A stretch of 14,670 nucleotides of DNA from Treponema sp. Its GTDB lineage: Bacteria; Spirochaetota; Spirochaetia; Treponematales; Rectinemataceae. The stretch is from positions 1-14,670 of the forward strand of contig JAAYWE010000157.1 of the NCBI GenBank assembly GCA_012516755.1, in the 5' to 3' direction. The position numbers and the translations under genes were made by a program. Below the pieces are notes generated by a model that did not search any database, had not been told where the DNA came from, and was given only the letters and a program-made list of their open reading frames with translations. Numbering within the stretch: the first letter of the stretch is position 1; each line of letters starts with the position of its first letter. Below are positions 6,427 through 13,245 of this stretch, one piece after another.

Positions 6427-6597
6427 TCACTTGAAGTCGCTTGGGCGTCTCTCAACTCTTTTGCATTTTTCGCATTCAGCTATAGTTCTGACCTTACTGT
6501 TTTCAAAGATGGTTTTCATCTTTATTTCACCGCCGCAAGAACAATAGAAGCGTTGAGTTGAAGAGCCTGTGCGAGCATTTTTAGAAACTTGTGCCAT
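6427..6597 (-). CDS. Small zinc-ribbon protein of unknown function
   Basis: The 56-residue protein begins MAQVSKNARTGSSTQRFYCS; ATG 6597 is preferred over an upstream ATG because AAGGAG sits five bases ahead. Four cysteines form CxC (C19, C21) and CxxC (C42, C45), a zinc ribbon, in a lysine- and arginine-rich chain. The cysteine layout resembles that of L31 in this window, but the rest does not match L31, L32 or L33 as I know them. It has its own promoter and terminator, which is characteristic of an expressed stand-alone gene. A ribosome-associated or nucleic-acid-binding role is plausible from size and charge (inference). Confidence 0.8.
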   Translation of the reverse strand: MAQVSKNARTGSSTQRFYCSCGGEIKMKTIFENSKVRTIAECEKCKRVERRPSDFK

Positions 6598-6626
6598 AAC
6601 GACTCCTTTTCTCAAAAACCGGAGTA

Positions 6627-6655
6627 ACAATATAGAAATAAGTATAAAAAGTCAA
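6627..6655 (-). promoter_or_regulatory. Sigma-70 type promoter of the zinc-ribbon gene
   Basis: On the minus strand TTGACT (6655-6650), a 17-base spacer and TATTGT (6632-6627) lie directly after the terminator of the upstream operon and about 30 bases before the ATG. Confidence 0.7.
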
Positions 6656-6663
6656 TTCATGAT

Positions 6664-6700
6664 AAAAAATGCCGCCGGATAAGGAGGGATATCCGACGGC
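6664..6700 (-). terminator. Intrinsic terminator of the mutL operon
   Basis: On the minus strand arms 6700-6691 and 6680-6671 form a 10-bp stem with a single T-G wobble and a 10-base loop, followed by ATTTTTTATC. It lies about 75 bases after the last stop codon of the operon. Confidence 0.85.
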
Positions 6701-6776
6701 TAATACAATGGAGGCTGCATGAAGAAGCTACATCAACTTGCTCTTCATTTATTATAATACGAAATCATTCCAAAAG

Positions 6777-7715
6777 TTACAATTTTGCAATAAAATTCTC
6801 TACTTTTTTTGAAATCGATCCAAAGATTCTGCAAGCATGCTCGAAAGAGCTATTTCGATTTCGTTTTATCTCGTTCTTAAAGCTCTCTGCAGCTTCGTCT
6901 ATAGCAACATAGCCGCCCGATTTGCGTTTGAGTTCATCCCAGTGAGCAACAAGAAAAAGGTATAAATCAGATACAGTCCTTCCAGGAAATAGCGATAGAA
7001 TATTCTCTGCTTCAATAGATTGAGATATTGGCTGGTAGACATTATCATGCCAAGAATATAGAGCAATATGAAAAGGGATTTCTTCAGGTAGATGTTGATT
7101 CAAGAAGTATTTGTGTACAAGGACGTGTTCTTTTATACTATCGAATCTACCAGGTTCGCTAAAGTTAAGATCATCCGCCCCGACAATATTTGGATAATTG
7201 GTCTCCCTGTAGAATTGTTTTTTTTCATATTCGATAACAGCTTTCTTTATATCTTCGATCGTCATTTCTGGATCGAGTTGAATCTCCGAATGAAGCGATA
7301 TTACCTCGGCATCTATGAACTCCTGTTTCTTAGCTCTAGCGACCGATACTCTATGATTGCCATCGCGGACAAAGAAGACTCCACCCATTTCATACAATAC
7401 CACAGGAGGAAGGCTCACATCCTTATATTGCAATTCATCGATAGTTGTCCAACGAGCTTTTAGATGCTCTTTCTTTGGGAAAAAGAAACGATTGAAGTCT
7501 CTATAGCGTCCCTCGCTTCCAACGATTCTATCGATAGGGACAGCAGTAACCCCTCTATATGTCTCAGCTCTGGGCTTGAGCAACTCCTTAGCTTGATCGA
7601 AGGGCATTAAATCGGACATTGAAGGCCTTAGCATTCCGAATATTGATGCGCTAATAGCCTTACTTCTCGCCTTATAGAAATCTGATTCGGCAAGGGCGTG
7701 GAGATCATCGGCCAT
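6777..7715 (-). CDS. ParB/sulfiredoxin-like domain protein, function unknown
   Basis: The 312-residue protein contains a ParB-like fold at roughly 55-145: VTAVPIDRIVG, then LPPVVLYEMGGVFFVRDGNH and RVSVARAKKQEFIDAEV. DGNHRVSVA occupies the place of the GERRWRA/GCHR nucleotide-binding motif of ParB and sulfiredoxin. No helix-turn-helix typical of chromosomal ParB follows; instead a 150-residue C-terminal part includes EEIPFHIALYSWHDNVYQPI and LFPGRTVSDLYLFLVAHWDE. The RTxxDLYL stretch is one I recall from other ParB-like proteins of unknown role, which is a weak recollection. GGGAGG precedes the ATG, and the gene overlaps the end of the phosphoesterase gene by 11 bases, so the two are made together. 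There is no signal peptide. It is not the partitioning ParB, since no parA is nearby. Confidence 0.75.
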   Translation of the reverse strand: MADDLHALAESDFYKARSKAISASIFGMLRPSMSDLMPFDQAKELLKPRAETYRGVTAVPIDRIVGSEGRYRDFNRFFFPKKEHLKARWTTIDELQYKDVSLPPVVLYEMGGVFFVRDGNHRVSVARAKKQEFIDAEVISLHSEIQLDPEMTIEDIKKAVIEYEKKQFYRETNYPNIVGADDLNFSEPGRFDSIKEHVLVHKYFLNQHLPEEIPFHIALYSWHDNVYQPISQSIEAENILSLFPGRTVSDLYLFLVAHWDELKRKSGGYVAIDEAAESFKNEIKRNRNSSFEHACRIFGSISKKVENFIAKL

Positions 7716-8373
7716 TTTTATCCTCCCTTGGCAGAGTTATGACTCGATGCCCGTACACATTGACAACAGAGGTATCATAATAATCGATTTCGCGGAGCGC
7801 TTGCATGTCGTATACGTGCACATGTCCATGAACGAAATAATAAGGCTTGGCAAGTCGAATAAGCCATCGATAAGCAGAGAATCCCTTATGGGCGGGATCT
7901 CCACCATCGTGAATACCGCGCGGAGGAGAATGTGCAAGAATGATGTCTACTGATCTTCCCCATAGTAGGCGTCTCAACAATAGCCTTGGGAGCATCAATA
8001 TTATACGAAATGTCATCCATGCATCGGTATATTGATTCTGACCTTTGTTGTAACGAATCGAACCTGGCAGGCCAAGAATGGATATACCACTTTCTTTCTC
8101 TATTCTAAAGCTGATTTGACCAAAATTCGCTGTCTGATTCCTTGGGTAATGAATGCCAGCATTCTCAATATCCTGTTTAGATTTATCATGATTTCCTGCT
8201 ACAGAGATTAGCGGCTTGTTCAGCATGCTTGCTATATATTCGAGATAGCCATCGGGCAGATCTCCAGCCGACAATATCAGATCGACATCCGAAAAGCGTT
8301 CGCAGATCTGCACACTATAGACAAGTAGATCCACTTCGTCCGCGACACATAATATTCGGACCGGTCTTATCAT
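7705..8373 (-). CDS. Calcineurin-like metallophosphoesterase
   Basis: The 222-residue cytosolic protein has the ordered motifs of this superfamily: GD (AGDLPDG, D38), GNHD (60-63), AHSPP (H148) and GHVH (183-186), which together bind two metal ions. Motif I is atypical: VADEVD (10-15) replaces the usual DxH, so D12 is present while the usual His position is Val. Its ATG overlaps the mutL stop (ATGA), and its 3' end overlaps the ParB-like gene, which indicates one translationally coupled operon. The substrate (nucleotide, phosphoprotein or nucleic acid) cannot be told from the sequence; members range from cyclic-nucleotide phosphodiesterases to nucleases. Confidence 0.88.
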   Translation of the reverse strand: MIRPVRILCVADEVDLLVYSVQICERFSDVDLILSAGDLPDGYLEYIASMLNKPLISVAGNHDKSKQDIENAGIHYPRNQTANFGQISFRIEKESGISILGLPGSIRYNKGQNQYTDAWMTFRIILMLPRLLLRRLLWGRSVDIILAHSPPRGIHDGGDPAHKGFSAYRWLIRLAKPYYFVHGHVHVYDMQALREIDYYDTSVVNVYGHRVITLPREDKNGR

Positions 8374-10136
8374 CCGATAGTTCTCCCAAACATTGAATAG
8401 AGCTGCTGTCTTGGAAATGCAAGATATATTGGACGCCCATGAGGACAGCGAGGCTCTGGCAATTCCAGGGATTCTTGAATAAGCTTTAGGGCTGAGATTT
8501 CATCCATTCTGTCTCCGTCTTTTATCGCGGCCTTGCATGCCAGGCTTGCAATAAGAGCATCTATGGGGGAGGTTTCACAGCACGGCTGAGAAAGCCATTC
8601 AACAAGCGCTTCGAGAGCCTCCGAAGCCGCAATGGCTGGAACAGCTTCAACAATCCAGGTATTCTTGTCTCTTGTTATTCCATAACCAACAAATTCCAGA
8701 TTATCTTTTGATTCTTCCAAGTAATGCTCATTCTCATAAGGTTCCAGCAGATAAGGAACAAGGAGCAACTGACTCTCTCCTCTAGTTGATTTGATTTTGT
8801 TGTATAGAATTCGCTCATGGGCTGCATGCTGATCTAGTATAAAGAGCGCATCGGATAGCTCAAAGATTAGAAATGGTCCTGGCCCTTTTCCTATGTATCG
8901 AAGGGTGGATAGATTATCGTCTTTTATTCTGTGCCAGAAATCATCTGGAAGCTGTGTGGAGTCTCGACGGACAAAGTATGAATTAGATGAACAATTTGTG
9001 AATTCTCTTCCCATTTCCCTGTCATATTTCGTTGAATGCAAAACCTGCGGTTGATCCGCTAAGCCCGGCGCGATTTGTTTTTCTTTAGTTGAAAAAACAA
9101 ACTCTTTGAATTCGGGGTAAATTGCTGTTTCAAAAGCCTGAGTCATGCCTCCATATCTATGAACTAATTCGTGAGATAAGAGTTCATGAAGTACGGTCCT
9201 TAATTCCGCCAGCTTTTTTAGCCGGACCTCCTTCTTAGCTGGATGTATGTTAAAATCCGCAAGCGAAGGATCTATTTCGATAAAAAGAAAGGCAATAGCA
9301 TGCGCCCCCCCGGGGAGATATTTGCCAAACTCATATTCCATCAGGCTGAGCAGGTTCCATTCCGGGACTCTTCTCTTATTCACGAACACCTGAAGGAATT
9401 TTCGGTCTCTCCTATAATTGGCCACATCAGCGTAGATACAATGCATTTGAAGCTCCGATGTCTCAGCCATTGCTTCAAACAGTGTAAAACGAGAAAGTTC
9501 GGTGTAGCAGCGAAGAATGCGATCCTTCAAAGAAGACGCAATCATAACATCCATATCGCTCGACACTGCCCAGCGAAAGCAAATGTCAGGATGAGAAACC
9601 GCGCGCTCGATGAAGGTAGAACGACACAGAAAGGCTTCGCTCTGAGGTCTTTTTAGAAACTGACGTCTTGCTGGATAGGATTCGAAGAGCCCCCTCATGG
9701 TCAATCGAGTCCCCTCCTTGCAGGCAAACGGCTCGATTACAGGTTCCTTTAATGGAGAGCTGGATAATCGCCAGCCTTCATTAGATCCCCTTAGCTTGCT
9801 TACTATTTCCAATCGAGCTACCGCAGCTATGGATGCGAGCGCTTCTCCTCTGAATCCAAGAGTTTTCGCTTTCAAGATATCGTCTGGTCCGTAGATTTTG
9901 GAAGTTGCATGTTCGGATATGCTTAGAATGAGGTCTTCTTTCGACATTCCCCAGCCATCATCGGCAACGGTTATCTCCTCTATGCCTCCTTGAGCTATAG
10001 AGACCGAAATATTATGCGCATCTGCATCTATTGAATTGTCGATAATCTCTCGTAGTGCTGAAGATGGCCGATCTATCACTTCTCCTGCAGCTATGCGGCG
10101 AGAGGTTTCGGGTGGTAGGATTCTTATATTTCCCAT
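8370..10136 (-). CDS. mutL: DNA mismatch repair protein MutL (endonuclease type)
   Basis: MutL links mismatch recognition by MutS to strand removal. The N-terminal GHKL ATPase (about 1-335) shows IAAGEVIDRPSSALREIIDN (15-34, catalytic E30 and metal ligand N34), DDGWGM (59-64), HATSKI (76-81) and TLGFRGEALASIAAV (92-106). After a variable linker, the C-terminal domain has DQHAAHE (435-441), ACK (533-535), CPHGRP (564-569) and terminal FGR (583-585). These are the metal-site motifs of MutL proteins that nick DNA themselves, as in bacteria without MutH. The second Glu expected five residues after E441 is N446. Length (588) is normal. No Shine-Dalgarno precedes the ATG. It is first in an operon with the phosphoesterase and ParB-like genes. 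Confidence 0.97.
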   Translation of the reverse strand: MGNIRILPPETSRRIAAGEVIDRPSSALREIIDNSIDADAHNISVSIAQGGIEEITVADDGWGMSKEDLILSISEHATSKIYGPDDILKAKTLGFRGEALASIAAVARLEIVSKLRGSNEGWRLSSSPLKEPVIEPFACKEGTRLTMRGLFESYPARRQFLKRPQSEAFLCRSTFIERAVSHPDICFRWAVSSDMDVMIASSLKDRILRCYTELSRFTLFEAMAETSELQMHCIYADVANYRRDRKFLQVFVNKRRVPEWNLLSLMEYEFGKYLPGGAHAIAFLFIEIDPSLADFNIHPAKKEVRLKKLAELRTVLHELLSHELVHRYGGMTQAFETAIYPEFKEFVFSTKEKQIAPGLADQPQVLHSTKYDREMGREFTNCSSNSYFVRRDSTQLPDDFWHRIKDDNLSTLRYIGKGPGPFLIFELSDALFILDQHAAHERILYNKIKSTRGESQLLLVPYLLEPYENEHYLEESKDNLEFVGYGITRDKNTWIVEAVPAIAASEALEALVEWLSQPCCETSPIDALIASLACKAAIKDGDRMDEISALKLIQESLELPEPRCPHGRPIYLAFPRQQLYSMFGRTIG

Positions 10137-10143
10137 TTTTCGT

Positions 10144-10171
10144 ATGATAATGGTTTTCTGTAAAAAAACAA
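10144..10171 (-). promoter_or_regulatory. Candidate promoter of mutL, leaderless start possible
   Basis: On the minus strand TTGTTT (10171-10166), 16 bases and TATCAT (10149-10144) precede the ATG by only seven bases after the -10. Transcription would begin at or next to the start codon, which fits the missing Shine-Dalgarno. The -35 match is modest and overlaps the T-run of the upstream terminator. Confidence 0.35.
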
Positions 10172-10198
10172 AGGCGGCGTCCTTCTAAGACCACCGCC
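10161..10198 (-). terminator. Intrinsic terminator of the outer-membrane protein gene
   Basis: On the minus strand GGCGG (10198-10194) and CCGCC (10177-10173) close a stem extended by T-G wobbles and one mismatch, followed by TTTGTTTTTTTAC. It separates the barrel-protein gene from mutL in the same direction. Confidence 0.75.
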
Positions 10199-10227
10199 CT
10201 TACACTGGAGACATTGGCCTCAAAAGC

Positions 10228-11589
10228 TCACAATTCAAATCCTAGAGACATGCTAGAAACCACATCAAAAGCACCCGCCCCGCTATTCTTTGTTGGATTC
10301 CAGATATAAGCATAATCCATAGACACGATAGCCGTGCCTGCTTTATAGCTTATGGTCATACCAATAGAAGAATCCTCAAAATCGATAAGGTCTTTAAGGA
10401 CATCATTGCTCTTTCTGCCAAGGAAGAATTTCTCATATCTAGCAGCGATGTTAACATTGGGTATAAGGCCACGGGCCAGATTTAGGCTACCCTTTATATG
10501 TGCATAATCAGCAGGGTTGTCCGTTGCAGGCGAGGGGAGTTCTTTGAATGGAGCATCCAATATAACGCCAAAGCTCAATGCGGATTTAAAGAGATCAAGA
10601 CCAAGAGATGCTAGCCAGCCAGGAATAAAATTATTCTTTGCGGGATTAGTCTCAATATATACAAAGCGATCGGCTCTGTAGATATCATAATTTGCGTCAA
10701 AATAAGATGGGATGAAGCCTTCCTGGAGATATCTAAATTGAGCGAGATAGGAGAGAATGTCAAAGGCGCGCCCCTTTATGCCCGCGATAGCTCCGATGGC
10801 ATTGTTCATCTCATATGCCCCTTCTCCAAAGGGAGTAAGTGAAAATGCGGGGCTTTGGATAAGAGGCAAGGTTATATCGGCTCCAACTACATAGATCAGT
10901 TTTGTCTGCTGAGCCAGATAGGGAGTCCCAGTATATAGCAATGGATCTCTATCTAATACGCCAGTTGCTGCCAGCTGCAATCTTCCAAAAAGGCTCTCTT
11001 CCATAAAAGCAAGTGGCCTAACATAGATCCTGCCCCCTATTACATCGAACTTAGAGACATTTCCAGTGAGTACCTCTAATCCGACATAAGGAAAACCAAA
11101 AAGGCTACCATCGATTCCCAGCTGCATGCCAAATACGCGCCGCTGAGGAAGAAATCGCATGTTGGAATAATTGTCGACAATAAGACCATTACCAAGGCTA
11201 AAATCGGAGATCGAGCCCATTTTTACATAAAACGGATCTTCCCATTGTTGACCATAGCGGATATATAGAATCTTAGGAAGATACACATCAAAAATGTTCT
11301 GGCCTTGCTGAGGAATCCAGTCAGGCTCATAGATTTCTAGACTTGTATTGCTTCCAGTGCCAAGCTTGAATCTAAACAATAGATCGAGCCCAATGCCAAA
11401 TTTACCAATACTGAACTCGGGCTGCATACCTATTTTAGACCAGCTTTCGAACTTCGAAGGGTCGCCAGGATCTGGCAAAAGGTCCGTCCCAAGGTTAGCT
11501 ATTATGCCAAATGAAGGATTCATTCCTTGCTGCGCAAAAATAGGAAAAGAGAAAAGAACAAGAGCGAATAATAAGGTCGCTTTTTTCAT
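10228..11589 (-). CDS. Outer-membrane beta-barrel protein, family not identified
   Basis: The 453-residue precursor begins MKKATLLFALVLFSFPIFAQ, a clear Sec signal peptide, probably cleaved after FA (residues 18-19); there is no lipobox cysteine. The mature chain is rich in aromatic residues, glycine and alternating hydrophobic strands (FGIGLDLLFRFKLG, LQLAATGVL, NVNIAARYEKFFLG, TAIVSMDYAYIW), and ends GFEL with a Phe at position -3. This is consistent with an outer-membrane barrel of some 14-18 strands (estimate). Of two adjacent ATGs the second is chosen because AGGAGG is five bases from it and only two from the first. It has its own promoter and terminator and is divergent from pyrFE. It may be a porin or transporter; no substrate can be inferred. 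Confidence 0.82.
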   Translation of the reverse strand: MKKATLLFALVLFSFPIFAQQGMNPSFGIIANLGTDLLPDPGDPSKFESWSKIGMQPEFSIGKFGIGLDLLFRFKLGTGSNTSLEIYEPDWIPQQGQNIFDVYLPKILYIRYGQQWEDPFYVKMGSISDFSLGNGLIVDNYSNMRFLPQRRVFGMQLGIDGSLFGFPYVGLEVLTGNVSKFDVIGGRIYVRPLAFMEESLFGRLQLAATGVLDRDPLLYTGTPYLAQQTKLIYVVGADITLPLIQSPAFSLTPFGEGAYEMNNAIGAIAGIKGRAFDILSYLAQFRYLQEGFIPSYFDANYDIYRADRFVYIETNPAKNNFIPGWLASLGLDLFKSALSFGVILDAPFKELPSPATDNPADYAHIKGSLNLARGLIPNVNIAARYEKFFLGRKSNDVLKDLIDFEDSSIGMTISYKAGTAIVSMDYAYIWNPTKNSGAGAFDVVSSMSLGFEL

Positions 11590-11620
11590 CATAACCTCCT
11601 TCTACTTTCCTTTTTAAGCA

Positions 11621-11650
11621 ATTATACTATATCACCGATTCGATTGTATA
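11621..11650 (-). promoter_or_regulatory. Promoter of the outer-membrane protein gene, overlapping the pyrFE side
   Basis: On the minus strand a perfect TATAAT (11626-11621) is preceded at 18 bases by TATACA (11650-11645). On the plus strand TATATT (11647-11652) could be the -10 of pyrFE, although its -35 is poor. The two would overlap, so the divergent genes may compete for polymerase. Confidence 0.5.
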
Positions 11651-11678
11651 TTATCTTTTTCACTTTTATAGGGGATAG

Positions 11679-13133
11679 ATGGATATGGGCTTTTTCGAAT
11701 ACATCGAAGAAAGAGCAGATAAAATGGATACCTTTCTATGCATTGGTCTCGATCCTGCGTTTTCAAATTCAGAGATAGAGAAAAGAGGTAGTCTTGAATG
11801 CGCTGCGTGTGCGCTTGAGCAGAATTTGAGAATCATTGAGGGCACCGCATCTTATGCATTAGCCTTCAAGCCCAATATTGCTTTCTATGAAGCCATGGGT
11901 AATGCTGGCATGTCAGCTCTATACAAGACTCTAGCCCAGATTCCCGAAGAAATTCCAATTATCATAGATGCAAAGAGAGGAGATATTGCAAACACGGCAG
12001 AAGCTTATGCTCGGGCAATTTTCGGAGAGCTCAAGGCCGATGCGGTCACATTGAATCCTTATTTGGGTCTTGATACCCTAGAGCCATTCCTGCGGTGGAG
12101 CGATAGAGGAATTTTTGTGTTATGCAGAACTAGCAATCCCGGAGCCGGATTCCTCCAGGATATCACTGTTAACAAAAGCCCTCTCTATTCAATGGTAGCT
12201 CAGAAATGCTCTGATTTATCGGTCGATGTTGGACTGGTTGTAGCAGGTAATGATCTGGAAGCGCTTCAGAAAGTCAGGAAAGTTGCTCCTTCAGCTTGGT
12301 TTTTAAGCCCTGGTATTGGTGCACAAGGAGGAAGAGCCGATCTTGCTTTTGCCGCGGGCGCAAGAAGCGACGGCAAAGGTATACTTGTTGCTGCAGCGCG
12401 TTCTATTTCGGAAGCACAAAGGCCTGATGATGCTGCACTAGAGCTTCGAGATGTCCTAAGAAGAGCAAGAGACGCTTTTTTATTTAAAGCCGCAGTCAAA
12501 ACCGCAAAGCCGTCTAAGAAGGCTGAAGATGAAGTCGCATCCCTAAAACGCGAATTTGTCGATGTCTTGCTTTCTACTGAATGCTTCAGATTGGGCGAAT
12601 TTGTGCTTAAGAGTGGCAAGAAAAGCCCTTTCTATATCGACCTTCGGAATCTAATATCGGACCCAGAAGCTATGAGGATTGCAGGAAGAGCTTATGCACA
12701 TCTCGCATCATCTTGTGATTTCGATATCATAGGCGGAATTCCCTCCGCTGGCCTGCCTCTCGCCACTGTAGCATCGCTTGAACTTGGCAAGCCTATGATC
12801 TGGCCTCGAATGCCTGCCAAGGATCATGGTACGGGAAAGCGCATCGAAGGCAGATATGCCAAAGGAGATAGAGTTCTTTTGCTAGATGATCTTATAACAA
12901 CCGGTGCAAGCAAGATAGAAGCTAAAGATATATTGAAATCTGAAGGGCTAGAGGTGCGCGATTTGGTTGTACTTATAGAGAGAGGCAGTGAGGGAAGGGT
13001 GGATATGGAGCGGGAAGGGGTAAGACTGCATGCATTTATGCATGTAAACGAACTCTTTGAAGCGCTGAAAGAGAATGGAAGGATTAGTGAAGCCCAATAC
13101 TCTGATCTTGTCGATTTTGGGAAGACAATATAG
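11679..13133 (+). CDS. pyrFE: Bifunctional orotidine 5'-phosphate decarboxylase / orotate phosphoribosyltransferase (PyrF-PyrE fusion)
   Basis: The 484-residue protein performs the last two steps of UMP synthesis. Residues about 1-270 are the decarboxylase, of the longer type-2 form: FKPNIAFYE (63-71), the catalytic IIIDAKRGDI (94-103), LNPYLGLD (125-132), SPGIGAQGG (210-218) and AARS (239-242). A lysine- and alanine-rich linker (about 265-290) leads to the phosphoribosyltransferase: GKKSPFYIDLR, GGIPSAGLPLA (352-362), the flexible loop RMPAKDHGTG (377-386) and the PRPP site VLLLDDLITTGASK (399-412). In the loop the Lys usually following Arg is Met378; K381 and H383 are kept. The order is the reverse of animal UMP synthase, but the same as in trypanosomatids. 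AGGGG precedes the ATG. No intrinsic terminator is evident after it. Confidence 0.95.
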   Translation: MDMGFFEYIEERADKMDTFLCIGLDPAFSNSEIEKRGSLECAACALEQNLRIIEGTASYALAFKPNIAFYEAMGNAGMSALYKTLAQIPEEIPIIIDAKRGDIANTAEAYARAIFGELKADAVTLNPYLGLDTLEPFLRWSDRGIFVLCRTSNPGAGFLQDITVNKSPLYSMVAQKCSDLSVDVGLVVAGNDLEALQKVRKVAPSAWFLSPGIGAQGGRADLAFAAGARSDGKGILVAAARSISEAQRPDDAALELRDVLRRARDAFLFKAAVKTAKPSKKAEDEVASLKREFVDVLLSTECFRLGEFVLKSGKKSPFYIDLRNLISDPEAMRIAGRAYAHLASSCDFDIIGGIPSAGLPLATVASLELGKPMIWPRMPAKDHGTGKRIEGRYAKGDRVLLLDDLITTGASKIEAKDILKSEGLEVRDLVVLIERGSEGRVDMEREGVRLHAFMHVNELFEALKENGRISEAQYSDLVDFGKTI

Positions 13134-13157
13134 CAAGAACATGGCATCGGGTTGAAA

Positions 13158-13188
13158 ATGCAGAAATCCAGGCTTCTGCATCTCCTGG
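13158..13188. other. Inverted repeat with alternative pairing between converging genes
   Basis: ATGCAGAA (13158-13165) and TTCTGCAT (13174-13181) form an 8-bp stem. CCAGG in its loop (13168-13172) is also complementary to CCTGG (13184-13188). On the minus strand the stem is followed by TTTTC, so it may be a weak terminator for the NTPase gene. On the plus strand no T-run follows, and pyrFE may rely on Rho. Confidence 0.4.
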
Positions 13189-13245
13189 GATATGCCTAAA
13201 AGGCCTTGCGTTAATCCGATATGACTTCTGGATAGGGCTTGAGAG

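Noticed and set aside
7092..7463. 123-codon plus-strand open frame opposite the ParB-like gene
   Set aside because: Low-complexity Phe/Ile-rich translation typical of an antisense shadow.
9243..9656. 137-codon plus-strand open frame opposite mutL
   Set aside because: Shadow of the well-conserved MutL ATPase domain.
13158..13188. H-type RNA pseudoknot
   Set aside because: The second linker would be two bases crossing an 8-bp stem, which is sterically unlikely; treated as alternative pairing instead.
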